DNA of 64,000 nucleotides from Isoetes taiwanensis. Lineage: Eukaryota; Streptophyta; Lycopodiopsida; Isoetales; Isoetaceae. Position 1 is the first letter of the stretch, and each line of letters opens with the position of its first letter. The translations under genes and the position numbers were made by a program. Location of the stretch: positions 16,998,372 through 17,062,371 of the forward strand of contig JAJEKV010000017.1 of assembly GCA_021234155.1 (NCBI GenBank), read 5' to 3'. Below are positions 11,524 through 22,013 of this stretch, one piece after another. The notes under the pieces are model-generated. The model saw nothing but the letters and a program-made list of their open reading frames with translations, was not told where the DNA came from and made no database searches.

Positions 11524-12547
11524 AACAAAGTTTAAAATGAAACGCACTAATTTGCTCAAAACGCGACTTCAAAAGGAATCTTTGAAAGATTCCCTAAAAA
11601 TCCCCCAAAAGGTCCCTTTTATGGTATATTTGTGACAAGTGTGACAATTTGAAAATTTTAGGCATCATTTTGGAGGGGGTGTGAACTTAGCTTCCATTCA
11701 AAATTTTTGACATCCCTTTTGGCCCCCTAGTTTGGTTTATGAAATAGTAATATTTTCAAAAACTAAACAAAATAGACATTGAAAAAAAAGAAGCACACTA
11801 AAGTGCCAAAAGGTATTTTATTCAAAGTTTTCCAAATCAAGACAAAACTATGAACAAAACCAAAAAAATGCAACACATTTTGACATTGCCTCATTGAAGC
11901 AAACATTTTCACATGAAAGTATGCCTCATTGAACAAACTTACACTTTGAAGCTTAGTTGGAGTCAAGACGCCGCTTCTTCGCCTTATATACTTGCTCTTA
12001 TTTGCTCATCCGCCTTGCTATAGACTTATGTATACCGCGATGACAATGCGTGGACATAACGCCTTCAAAATAAATTTTCGGGTGGTATAGATTTATACCC
12101 AATAATAGGTATTGCGCGTATGGATATGACATGCCGGAGAGTTCGCGATGGTATAAATTTATACCGCTTAGTGGACTCGGCGGTATAAATTTATACCAAA
12201 GAGGACTCGAAGGTATAAATTTATACCCAAGAAGAGGACTCGAAGCGGTATAAATTTATATCGCGAGAGCTCTCTCGATTCATCATGAGAGCTTCGCGGT
12301 ATAAATTTATACCGTGAGAGCTCCCCTGCTATACCACGAGAGCTCTCTCGTGATAAATTTATACCGCAGTAAAACCTTCGGACAACCAATTTATACACAT
12401 ATATGTGTATATATATATAATATATACACATAATTACATATATATATCCGACACAAAAAAGAGAACTCTTTATGTATAAATCTATAAGCTCAATGAGAAA
12501 CGGTGATATAAATTTATACTAATTGCATATATATAAGACTTTTTATT

Positions 12548-12578
<31 letters not shown>

Positions 12579-13710
12579 GCAAAAGATATAAAGTATATAT
12601 CGTGGTAAAATCTTTTGGGGTCTTTTCTTGCTCGCCAAAGGGTTTGGTAACTGAAAACTACTAAAGTAACACACATAAGGGATAATTTTACACAATTTGT
12701 TTTAGTTTTTAGTGTAAAAATTCTAAAACGGTTCTAAATTTTCTGATCTTGTAATGCAATGTTAGAGCATAAAGTAGTCGAATCATGTTGTTAATTCTAC
12801 TTTTTTTTCTCTACATACATGCAAACTTCACTCCAGGCAGCTAAAAAATTGCTACTAAAGGCAAAGAACTCCAAAATATTATGGTGACACAGGTGTTTGA
12901 CTAGAAGGAAACCACATGGTTTATCCAGAGGAGAGCGAGGAGTAGCAACCCCTCAGAAGTTTACCTATTTATTTACAAAATATATAGGAAAGGGTAAGGC
13001 AGACGAATACTTCACTGCCAGAGAAATGTGCATGGTGCCCACTGCTACAGATGACGTAATTGTGATGAATATGCTCAACATTGCTAAGGAGGTTGACTAT
13101 CTTTTGAGCATCACCATGTTGTAGATTGGTATGTATGCTCGTAAATACATCTCCAGAATAAAAGGAGGGCATGTAATCACATGGCTTCATTACTTCAACT
13201 TTTGTATCCTCTAGATAAATTTATAATGCATCATCAACTAAAACTTCAGCTTAACTACAAGACATCGTGGATGTATTGGTATTTGTAATACTATGTGATG
13301 CAAAAACAATGGTTTGTCATTCAAGAAATGTGTTTTAAGGTCCATTAGGATGTTCAGCCAAAATGGTTGTGAAATAACAAATTTCCTGTCTTCTAAAACA
13401 GCTAATATAAAAACTTTCAGGGACAAGGTACAAAAGCATCTAATTTCTTCATACGAATTTGCCCCATAGCCAATCTTTGAATTTCATTGTAGTTCTTTCC
13501 CCCTCTACAATGGGATTTTTTTTTTTGTGTGTGTTTTTCCTTAATACTAAGTCTTCTTAAAATGTCTGTTTTTACGAGCAGTTTTATAAATCTTTCGACT
13601 AAAGGTAATAAAAGGGCCCTTTTTAGAGGGATTTTAGAATTTTATAAATTTTTAGAAGGAATCTTCCAAACGCACTTCTTAAATAAGTGCGTTTCATTTT
13701 AAACCTTGTT
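11524..13710. mobile_element. TIR DNA transposon, superfamily unresolved
   Basis: The ends are inverted repeats. The left starts AACAAAGTTTAAAATGAAAC and the right reads AACAAGGTTTAAAATGAAAC on the other strand. Imperfect similarity continues for about 100 bp. The flanks are the 4-bp direct repeat CACT (11520-11523 and 13711-13714), and removing the element restores the copia LTR. No transposase is visible. The open frames near 12897-13190 have no recognisable domain. The interior holds a palindrome cluster and TA-rich DNA. A 9-bp (Mutator) or 8-bp (hAT) duplication is not present. Confidence 0.7.
12084..12520. repeat. Cluster of GGTATAAATTTATACC palindromes
   Basis: Four exact copies (12150, 12182, 12212, 12298) and about four degenerate ones (12084, 12247, 12352, 12504) of a 16-bp perfect palindrome occur within 440 bp. 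They are interleaved with GAGAGCTCTC palindromes (about 12263-12352) and followed by a TA microsatellite. The array could fold into serial hairpins. Confidence 0.85.
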
Positions 13711-13736
13711 CACTTACAGATTTGAAGCAGTGCACC

Positions 13737-13817
<81 letters not shown>
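13737..13817. repeat. (AAT)n microsatellite, the LINE 3' tail
   Basis: About 27 units of AAT/TAA lie exactly at the 3' end of the minus-strand LINE. They fit an expanded simple-repeat tail made at target-primed reverse transcription. Confidence 0.9.
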
Positions 13818-13818
<1 letters not shown>

Positions 13819-13882
13819 TATTGAATCATGCCCTTTTTGGACCTTAAGATCATGGGGCAGCAAATGTACAATGTAAAAAACT

Positions 13883-14251
13883 TCATAAATTTGAAAGAAG
13901 AGAATGATGGGAATCTATATCCTTGATAAATCTACCAAGAGTATATGGTTCCATCTCAAAAATCAAGTGAAATCGCGCAATGTCTACACCATATTTCATC
14001 CTGATATGTGCATAAGCAGGACATTCCAGCAAAACATGTTTTTCATCCTCAATACTTCCATGTGTGCAGAATGAGCATAACCTGTTTTCCTTCGGTACCC
14101 CTGACCATCTGCCCGTTTCTGACCTCAGGTGATGGGAACTCATCCTGTACCTTGCCACCATATGTTTCAAATATCTCGGTATGTTTGAATTCAGATAATC
14201 GTGTTCACTGTAAATAACCATCTGATTTATTTCATCCAGATATTGCTGCAT
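13883..14251 (-). pseudogene. LINE ORF2 C-terminal segment (zinc-binding)
   Basis: An open frame of 122 codons contains LCSFCTHGSIEDEKHVLLEC, a C-x2-C...H...C pattern typical of the region after reverse transcriptase in plant LINEs, followed by CPAYAHIR. It has lost its polymerase and lies in a different frame from the upstream linker piece, so it is a remnant of ORF2. Confidence 0.7.
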
Positions 14252-15283
14252 TCTACTTCCCTTCGACTGCCATAATCTAGAAAGCGCTTCCCCCTACGCA
14301 TTGTTGTGGAAGTTTTCCCAAACGTGGCCTTTGCAGCATCCTCAACTATCTGTGAAAAGGCTTCAATATCTGCCTTTAAATAGCCTGACCAATAAAAGCC
14401 ATCAAGCAAATCCTCTGAAGTATTTTTATAGATAGAATGCTTTTCATATGCTACTTTAGCTTTGTTTTCAACGCGTGTCTTATGCCCCTGTTCTTTTTGC
14501 AGATATAGCATCACATGCGATGTCAAAGAAGAGAGGAGCATGATCAGATTCCAGTAACTTCGGCCCTACTGTAAATCCCCTGATCAGGTCTGACTGTTTT
14601 GCTAAAACAAAATCAATTGCACTTGCCACGTTGTGTGTGATGCAGGTGTAACCACCAGAGTGAGGAAACATGTCAATCCCATTCAGTATCTTCAAGTCAC
14701 AGGCGGTTCCAAATTCTAAAAACAGTCTGCCCATTGTGTTAGAGTCTTGATCAGCAGACTTCCTGGCATACCTCGCATCTTCCACTTCCTCTAATGTGAC
14801 ATTCATTGGCTGCGCATATGCTAAAGTCTGGTCTGATCCAATCCTCGCATTAAAATCACCAACCACCATTACCTCTGCATGCTCCTGAAAAGCCATCACT
14901 TCTTTGGACAAATCATGAAACGGATTTGTTTTATCGAATTCCCTGCCTTCATACAATTTCATTTGCAAGGGAGCATAATAACATATTGCAATCATGAGAG
15001 TCTTATTTTTCAAACTGATTTCTATCCAGAGATGTTGATTCCGAATGTTTACCAAATGTGATACCTTGTCCTTGACATAAACTGCTATGCCACCATGCCC
15101 TCGACCCATTTGTTTTGATTTCTCATTCCAAACATTTCCCACTAATTGGTATCTGAACAACATAGGCAAAGCTCTTGCCTGATGTTGCCATGTTTCTGTC
15201 ACGAAAACCATATCCATATCACTCCAAACATCCTGAACTGCCTCCATTTTTGCTTGGTTTGCTCCATGTGCATTCCAAGCCAT
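14227..15283 (-). pseudogene. LINE ORF2 N-terminal part: APE-type endonuclease and linker
   Basis: The open frame 15283-14480 shows exonuclease-endonuclease-phosphatase motifs in order: MAWNAHG near the N-terminus, VVGDFNARIG in the middle, then SAIDFVL and the catalytic SDHAPL. This enzyme nicks target DNA in target-primed reverse transcription. A second frame (14541-14227) continues with FSQIVEDAAKATFGK, the usual linker ahead of the polymerase. The polymerase itself is missing. The two frames overlap, implying a frameshift near 14500. Confidence 0.8.
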
Positions 15284-15304
15284 GCACCTTAAGGCCCGAA
15301 GTTC

Positions 15305-16014
15305 CTATGTCCGCTTCCTGCTGGTAATCACCGCCTTGCCATTCCTGTCAAGGTATGCAATTACACCATTTTCCCTTGCCTCCTTCACCTTGGCCCACTC
15401 CTTCTTCTTGATTTCATTCTGAGCTTGCGTTAAATCAGGATCTAACCATAGTTTATGGCCCTTTAGCGCAGCCCTGTTGGCCATTATCCTGTCCCTATCT
15501 TCCACCTTGTCAAATTTGACAAGAATAGGCCGATGGGAGCTTCCTATCTTTCCTAACCTTCTACAGTGCACAAACCCTGGATTGTGCAGATGCATAATTT
15601 CTTTGAAAAAATGACCAATTACCTCTGTTGTATTCTCATTTTCGGCTTCCTGGAGACCGCTGATTTTCAGATTTTTTGCTCTAAACTGCTGCTCACTTTG
15701 CTCTGCCGAGGTTTTCTCTAGGTTATCCCTAGTTGTGTCTGCCACTACATGCATAAGTTCTTGCTTAATTTCGTCAATACGAAATTCTTTATGCCTTCCA
15801 ATCATGCCGACCAGTTCTTGATTTTGAGCCTTGAGCTCCTGATTTTGCTTGGATAAATCTGTGTTTTGTGTAACCGGGACCTGGACGGTTTGCTGTAAGG
15901 CATCCATTTACTGCTTCAACTCTTGTAACAGAGCTATGATTTGCCCGCTGTCACCATCGTATTCGACCCCATCACCCTTGCCAGGTGATCCGATGCCCTT
16001 CTTCTTAGGAGGCA
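15305..16014 (-). pseudogene. LINE ORF1 (RNA-binding, L1-like) with one nonsense codon
   Basis: The start MPPKKKGIGSPGKGDG at 16014 runs to an in-frame TAA at 15910-15908, then reopens at MDALQQTVQV to 15305. The N-terminal half is coiled-coil-like (SKQNQELKAQNQELVGM). The C-terminal half resembles the L1 ORF1 RNA-recognition region (FVHCRRLGKIG, RPILVKFDKVEDRDRIM). ORF1 protein of this family binds element RNA in a ribonucleoprotein. A single stop separates it from a full-length frame of about 235 residues. Confidence 0.75.
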
Positions 16015-16439
16015 TACCCTAAAATTCTTTTTGCTTTGTGTGCTACGGTGCACGGCGATTATTTGCCTTAATAATATTCGGGTAGAAAACCCGAGCTGGC
16101 GATTCACCGCTTAGCATCCAATTCCAGATAGAAAATCCAGAGCCACAAAACACAAGAAGTAGAGAGCTTCTGATAGCTTGCTAAGAACACTGCAGCATCA
16201 ATCTAAGTAACCCATGAATGAATCTGTGTGAATCGGCCCATTACACCCGCTTCAATCCAAATCCGGCATCTGCATCTGTGACAGCCGCTTCTGCTTCTAT
16301 TTCCTTTTATTCGTTGTTAAATATCTCAGCAATATCATTTCATTTTATTATCATATTAGACCCATCGTATTCCGCCACATGCCAAGCCATGCTAAAATTT
16401 TATTCCCCTTTTCTTTTGTGACATGATATAATATTAACA

Positions 16440-16455
16440 CTCCTCCTTCATGTCC
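16440..16455 (-). other. Polypurine tract of the copia element
   Basis: The minus strand reads a purine-rich GGACATGAAGGAGGAG immediately before the 3' LTR start TGTTAATATT. It primes plus-strand synthesis. Confidence 0.7.
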
Positions 16456-16559
16456 TGCGATGCCAATCCTTAGTTTGAATTTGTCACATTTATCCCTCCG
16501 CAAAGCTTTTGTGAGAAGGTCCATGAATTTGACTATTACTTGGCATATATATGACTGTA

Positions 16560-18493
16560 TTAGACCTTTTTTGACCAGATCTCTGACAAAATGCATATGT
16601 AGCGCAATATGTTTTGTTGGTTTTTGGTCATTGCTATGCAGCTCATGCTATCACTGTACAACACTGTATCACCTTGTGTTATTCCTAGTTTTTCTAACAA
16701 TCCTTTTAGCCACATAACTTCTTTAGCTGCAAGTGACACTGCTGCAAACTCAGCTTTTGCCGATGACATAGCAACTGAGGATTGTTTCTTACTCCTCCAT
16801 GATATAGCTGCTTCTCCAAACATGGTAATATAGCCAGATGTGGATTTGCGAGAATCTATATCTCCTGCCCAATCTGCATCTGCATATGCCTTTAGAGCCA
16901 AGCTAGAATCCTTGTTCCACTTATATACTAGTCCATTATTGAGAGTTCCTTTCAAATATCTAAGCACTCGTTTCGCTGCAAGCCAATGTGCTTGTCCTGG
17001 ATTGTTTAGGAACCGACTTAGAAAATTAACTGCATAAGCTATGTCTGGACGTGTACAATTAGCTACATATAGCAGACAACCAATAAGCTCTCTAAATGGT
17101 ACCCTTTCCATAGAAGCCTTTTCAAAGTCTGATTTTGGACACATTTCATTACTTAATTTTGCACCCGCCACCATAGGTGTTTTTGCTGGATTGCATGCAT
17201 CCATTCTGAACCTTTCTAGAATGCCCTAAATATTTCTTGTTTGTGTAAGAATCATTCTTCTAGATTCTTTCTCTCTATGTACCTCAATACCAAGAAATAG
17301 TTTTAGTTCACATAGATCTGTCATTTTAATTTTTTTCTTTAGCACTGTTTTGCAATGATCTAGGCATTCTGTATCATTTGATGCCATTATACAATCGTCT
17401 ACATAGAGAGCTATTATGCAGAACTTATCATTATTGCGAAAAATATAAAGATTCCCGTCAGATTTTAGCTTTTCAAATTTTTGTTGCTTCAGATGATTGT
17501 CCATGCATACATACCATTGCCTTGGAGCTTGCCTGCTTTTTTTAGTTTCCACACCATGTCTTCTCCTTGCTTATATCCTGGTGCCTGCTTCATATATATT
17601 TCCTCTTCAACATCTGCATTCAAAAAAGTTGTGCTTACATCCATATGATGTAGCTCAAGGCCATTGGCATTAGCATATGCTAAAATAGTTCGCAAACTGG
17701 TTAGTTTAACAATAGGTGAAAAAGTTTCCCCATAATCTATACCTTTTTTCTGTGAGAATCCCTGTGCAACAAGTCTAGCCTTATATTTCTGTAAGCTTCC
17801 ATCTGGCCCTCTTTTTATTTTGAAAATCCATTTGTTCCCTACTATATTCTTTTCTTCTGGACGCTTTACTAGCTCATACATATTATTGCTAATGAATGAT
17901 TGCATCTCATCGTCCATTGCATGCTTCCATTTTTCTGCATCTTCTGCATTAATTGCTTCATCAAAGCTATTAGGTATACCAGGTTCAAATAATGCCATAA
18001 GCGCAGGAACATTATCATCTGGCAAGAAAACTGCTTATAGACGTCTACTTTTCCCAGATTCTTGTCTACCATACAAGTCCTCTTCTACTTGCAAATTTTC
18101 TTTTAGGCGTTCAACTTCACTTTTGCGTTTTCTGAGGGGTTGAGTGTCACCTATAGGTAACTGATCAACTATAGGTTCCTCATTTATTTGACTATCAAAT
18201 TCACTGTTATTATCATCATCTATATCCACATTGGTCTTAGATTCTTCTTTATCTTCTGAATACTTATCAATAACCTCCTCCTTGTTCTTAACATCCTTTA
18301 TGAATTCTATCCTTATATAATATTGATTCATCAAAAGTTACATCTCTACTAACATATACCTTTTTTTATTCTGGACTATACAGTCGATAGCCTTTTGCTT
18401 CTTCATCGTATCCTACAAGAAATGCCTCCATTGCTCGATCTTCAAGCTTTGTCCGCAACTCTTCTGGAATATGAACATAGGTTAGACATCCAT
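16560..18493 (-). pseudogene. Copia pol, C-terminal part: integrase tail, reverse transcriptase, RNase H
   Basis: From the right: a short integrase-end segment (18493-18340, ELRTKLEDRAMEAFLVGYDE), an acidic spacer (18334-18035), reverse transcriptase (18025-17489, with NKWIFKIK, ARLVAQGFSQ, DVSTTFLNADV; then 17552-17226 with the catalytic LYVDDCI), and RNase H (17204-16560, ADADWAGD, KSTSGY, LYSDSMS). It makes and processes element cDNA. Frames break at least three times, including near 17500 and 17220. Confidence 0.85.
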
Positions 18494-19073
18494 TGTTAGT
18501 CCTGTGCCTCCTGGTACAGGACTATTCATGCATACGACAGACCAGGTCAAGCTCAAGGATCCTCAGTCAACCACGGGTCAGTCATCAAAGGCTCCGCAGA
18601 AGACCAAGCAGCAGACCACGCAGTCAAAGCCTGTGGCCGTCAACAAGAGGCGCCGCTCAGACAAGTGACGGCCCGTCACCGCCCGCGTCAGCGTCAGCGT
18701 GATTCCAGGCACTTCAAGAGGCACCGCCCTGCAAATCAGGCCTCCTTCCAGGAGTCGGCACCGAGATCAGTCAGAGTGTCTATATTGGGCCCAAGGCCAT
18801 TGTACTATATATATGAGTAGAGCTAGCACATGAGTTGAGAGATGAGTTTTGAGTCTTGTCTCCTTTCAGTTTTCTCTCTATTGCGAGAGCTCATGTATTT
18901 TCATCGTTGATATCAAGGAAGCTTATCATCTTTCTTTCATTTGTTCTGTTTTCTTTTTCTTCTTCTTCTTCTTGCAAATCCCGCGTGACATAGTCCCCCG
19001 GACTCTCCTGTTAGATCCAAGGGTCCTCACAGAGGGCTGTCTTCCAGGAGTTCCCGAACCCAGACCCCAAACA
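18494..19073 (+). mobile_element. Solo LTR of family N, with target duplication tccat
   Basis: It begins TGTTAGTCCTGTGCC and ends CCCCAAACA, 580 bp, and matches the LTRs at 48609-49204 and 58841-59431. The 5-bp tccat directly precedes (18489-18493) and follows (19074-19078) it. It interrupts the copia integrase. A perfect duplication around one LTR means a full element inserted here and then lost its body by LTR-LTR recombination. Confidence 0.95.
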
Positions 19074-19850
19074 TCCATATACTTTAAATTTATCATAATC
19101 ATGTGATCTGCCAGTCCATAATTCTTCTGGTATGCAACCTCTTATGCTCATTGTAGGTAATCGATTTTGAATATAAAATGCAGTTTTAACTGCTTCTGCC
19201 CACAAATAATTTGGTAGCTTTGCATGTTTTATCATTGCTCTAGCGGCATCCAATACAGTTCTATTTTTACGTTCTGCTACCCCATTTTGCTGAGGACTAT
19301 ATCGCAAGTAAGTTGCCTTCTTATCCCCTTTTCTAAGCAAAAACTCTTAAACTTCCTTGATAAGTACTCTCCTCCTCTATCTGACTGTATACATTTGACC
19401 TTTTTCCCTGTTTCACACTCAACTTCTGCTACAAATTGTTTAAATGCTTCCAATGCTTGTCTTTTCTCAGTTAGAAAATAACATTTTGCCCTTCTACTAT
19501 AATCATCAATAAAAGATATATAAAACCTTTTTCCACTCATACTTCTTATATTCATCGGCCCACATAGATCTGTATGTACTAGTTCAAGAAAATCATGCAC
19601 GTTGACTGCTTTTTTTGAAAGGTATTCTCGTATGCTTTCCTAGCATGCATCCATGACAAATAAGTCGACATCTTTCTATAGAACAATCTATTAGACCTTT
19701 CTTAGCCATAAATTCAACATTCTTAATATGTGTGTGGGCCAATCTTTCATGCCATAATTTAACTGATGGAAGCATTGCTACATTCAGACTATAGACCTTA
19801 TTTTTGGGTAACTCAAATAAGTCCCCATTTCTTTTTGCTAGAAAAATCAC
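19074..19850 (-). pseudogene. Copia integrase (GAG-pre-integrase and catalytic core)
   Basis: The frame 19850-19593 holds the zinc-binding pre-integrase region (HERLAHTHIKNVEFMAKKGL ... CHGCMLGKH). The frame 19600-19277 holds the core start (LVHTDLCGPM, FIDDYSR, SDRGGEY). The frame 19340 onwards has SPQQNGVAERKNRT with the catalytic Glu. It joins element cDNA into chromosomes. It is cut by the solo LTR after KFKVYGC and is frameshifted twice. The open frame continuing into the LTR is a chance read-through. Confidence 0.85.
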
Positions 19851-19859
19851 TTTATTATC

Positions 19860-20250
19860 AATGCTAAATTATTTTGCATACTTTCTTTACAAACACCACC
19901 TTAAATCCCAAATCTATTAATTGACTTACGGAGATCAAATTCGATTAAATGTGGCACACATAACACGTCTTTTAAGCTTACAGATTTCCATCTAAATCAA
20001 ATGATTCCAAGCAATCCCTCTCTGCGTCAAACCACTGCAGACTTCCATTGCCTAATTGAATATGCTTAGTCCCAGTTCACAGTATTCCTTAAGCATGTGC
20101 GGAGAGTGACTCACGGATCATTTCAGCTCCACTATCTATTACAAGAGAATTAGCGTGTATTAATATCGAATCGAGGTTGGATTTAGAAATTACCTCAACA
20201 TCTTCTTCCTTAGTATCCGTTTCAATGGCTACATTAAAGCTTGCACTTGG
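19860..20250 (-). pseudogene. Copia aspartic protease region, broken
   Basis: The minus strand at 20136-20125 encodes DSGA, the active-site motif of copia proteases (LVIDSGAEMI). The rest of the region has no long open frame, so the domain is degraded or mis-sequenced. It lies where protease belongs, between gag and integrase. Confidence 0.6.
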
Positions 20251-20251
20251 T

Positions 20252-21220
20252 TTATCTTGACCTTCCCCCGATAGATCGCCCTCGTGCCATACCTCCTCTT
20301 CTTCCTATGTTTCTCCCTGGATTCTTAGGAGAGGAACAATTAGAAGAAACATGACCTCTTCCACCACAATTATAACAAGAAATATCTCTAGCTAAGCTTG
20401 GGCAATTTGCTTTTATGTGACCATATGAATTGCAAGCAAAACATGGACCAATATTACCTCCTCTACCTCTTCGTCCACATCCACGTGTACGAGCAGCGGT
20501 ATATAATATTTCAGTACCTTCATCATCATTCTTCACAACTTTCGTCTGTTCAATTTCCGTGCGAACCATTCTTTCTGCTTCTTCACGATTTCTGGCTACA
20601 TTTCTTACAAGAATAGCAATCTGCTCGTATTCAGAAAAAGCTTTTGAAATAGCTAGTAATTCTGCCTCTTTTGAAAGCACATCACCAGCAGCTTTAAGAT
20701 CAAATATTATCATATCTAAGGTTTGAAAAAACACTTCAAGATTATCACTATCATGATATTTGAGACGTCTTAATTCTTTTTCAAGAACATCCATCTGTGA
20801 GAAAGATTTAGTTTCGTAATTCTTAAGAAGATACAACCACATATCTTTAGGAGACAATCCTTGCAATCTTAATAGAATACTTGGGCCTACTTTGCTACAA
20901 ATGATACCTATTGCTTTGCTGATTTTTGCAGATGTATCAGACGTACCAGCTTTGCTCTTGGATTTGTCCTTCTCCCTTTTTACCTCTTCCTCACTTAGCT
21001 TGAGTTTCTCGAGTCTAGCCATGGCTTCTTGCAATTTGTCTGCTTCTTTTAGTGGCTTCACAAGATCCCAGAGCCCTTCTGATTTCAAAACTCTTTTAAT
21101 CTTTGCTTTCCATACCTGAAAACCGGATCCAGCATTAAACACCTCTACAGCACTTAATAAGGACGCTCCAAATCGTGTAGCCATCCTGTCCCTCCTGTCT
21201 GATCCGGCCTGCACACTCAA
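20252..21220 (-). CDS. Copia gag polyprotein
   Basis: An intact frame of 322 codons. The N-terminal half is a copia capsid region of the UBN2/gag type (VWKAKIKRVLKSEGLWDLV, LEKELRRLKYHDSDNLEVFF). The C-terminal part carries two CCHC zinc knuckles, CFACNSYGHIKANC and CYNCGGRGHVSSNC, followed by an Arg/Gly-rich tail. It packages element RNA. It lies about 240 bp inside the PBS, behind a (CT)n leader. It is the only intact retrotransposon gene in this element, though the stop at its end separates it from a broken protease. Confidence 0.85.
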   Translation of the reverse strand: MSVQAGSDRRDRMATRFGASLLSAVEVFNAGSGFQVWKAKIKRVLKSEGLWDLVKPLKEADKLQEAMARLEKLKLSEEEVKREKDKSKSKAGTSDTSAKISKAIGIICSKVGPSILLRLQGLSPKDMWLYLLKNYETKSFSQMDVLEKELRRLKYHDSDNLEVFFQTLDMIIFDLKAAGDVLSKEAELLAISKAFSEYEQIAILVRNVARNREEAERMVRTEIEQTKVVKNDDEGTEILYTAARTRGCGRRGRGGNIGPCFACNSYGHIKANCPSLARDISCYNCGGRGHVSSNCSSPKNPGRNIGRRGGMARGRSIGGRSR

Positions 21221-21290
21221 ATGTCCTCAGCTGCCTAAGCTTCCTTGTCTGCATCTTTTGTTACTGTTCACTTCACTCAGATTCTTCTAC

Positions 21291-21412
<122 letters not shown>

Positions 21413-21460
21413 AACAAATAAGAAGACACAACAAAATATATGACACAGCCACCGTACCTG

Positions 21461-21472
21461 CTCTGATACCAG
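21461..21472 (-). other. Primer-binding site of the copia element
   Basis: The minus strand reads TGGTATCAGAGC, complementary to the 3' end of plant initiator methionine tRNA, one base inside the LTR edge at 21474. Confidence 0.9.
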
Positions 21473-21473
21473 T

Positions 21474-21968
21474 GATGAATTAAAGGCACACAAGCAAATA
21501 AACTTTAAGAGCTTCAAACCTTCGACCTTAATATTTGATACTGTAGCACTTGGAAATCATTAAAACATCACTGTAGCAACAATCCGATTCATTATGTACA
21601 CTCGACAACACAAGCACTTACAGATTTGAAGCAGTGCACCAACCTCAAATATAAAACTCCAGATTAGTGATTCGCTGCCTTAATAATATTTCAGGTAGAA
21701 AACCCAGAGCTGGCGATTCACCGCTTAGCATCCAATTCCGGATAGAAAATCCAGAGCCACAAAACACAAGAAGTAGAGACTTCAATCCAAATTCGGCATC
21801 TACATCTGTGACAACCGCTTCTGCTTCTACTTCCTTTTATTCGTTGTTAAATATCTCAGCAATATCATTTCATTTTATTATCATATTAGACCCATCTATT
21901 CTGCCACATGCCAAGCCATGCAAAAATTTTATTCCCCTTTTCTTTTGTGACATGATATAATATTAACA
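21474..21968 (-). repeat. Copia 5' LTR
   Basis: 495 bp, TGATGAATTAAAG...ATATTAACA in plus orientation. It is uninterrupted and is the reference for the split 3' LTR at 11378-16439. Confidence 0.85.
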
Positions 21969-22013
21969 CTCCTCCTTCATGTCACACTGATGCCAATCCT
22001 TAGTTTGAGATTT
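21969..22013 (-). repeat. Copia internal remnant beyond the outer LTR edge
   Basis: CTCCTCCTTCATGTC and GATGCCAATCCTTAGTTTGA repeat the sequence inside the other LTR (16440-16480), where the polypurine tract lies. A second, truncated copia internal region therefore abuts the outside of this LTR, as after unequal recombination of tandem elements. Confidence 0.75.

Larger units (their letters stand above)
13738..16052 (-). mobile_element. L1-type LINE with reverse transcriptase deleted
   Basis: The minus-strand order is ORF1 (16014-15305), APE-type endonuclease (15283-14480), a C-terminal zinc-knuckle segment (14251-13883) and a simple-repeat 3' tail (13817-13737). It is inserted in the copia LTR. 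GTGCAC occurs on both sides as a possible target duplication. The polymerase domain between endonuclease and C-terminal segment is absent. Confidence 0.8.
11378..16439 (-). repeat. Copia 3' LTR, split into three pieces
   Basis: The pieces are 11378-11523, 13711-13737 and about 16053-16439. They align in order to the intact LTR at 21474-21968. The sequence begins TGATGAATTAAAGGCAC and ends ATATTAACA in plus orientation. The gaps are filled by the TIR element (11524-13710) and the LINE (13738 to about 16052). About 30 bases of the LTR seem lost or unrecognisable around the LINE 5' junction. Confidence 0.8.

Noticed and set aside
12897-13190. Possible transposase fragment in the TIR element
   Set aside because: Short frames on both strands with no catalytic motif or family resemblance.
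11520-13714. CACTA-type transposon, since the left flank reads CACTAACAAAG
   Set aside because: The right end does not end in the complementary TAGTG. The CACT is a direct repeat and the inverted repeat starts at AACAA.
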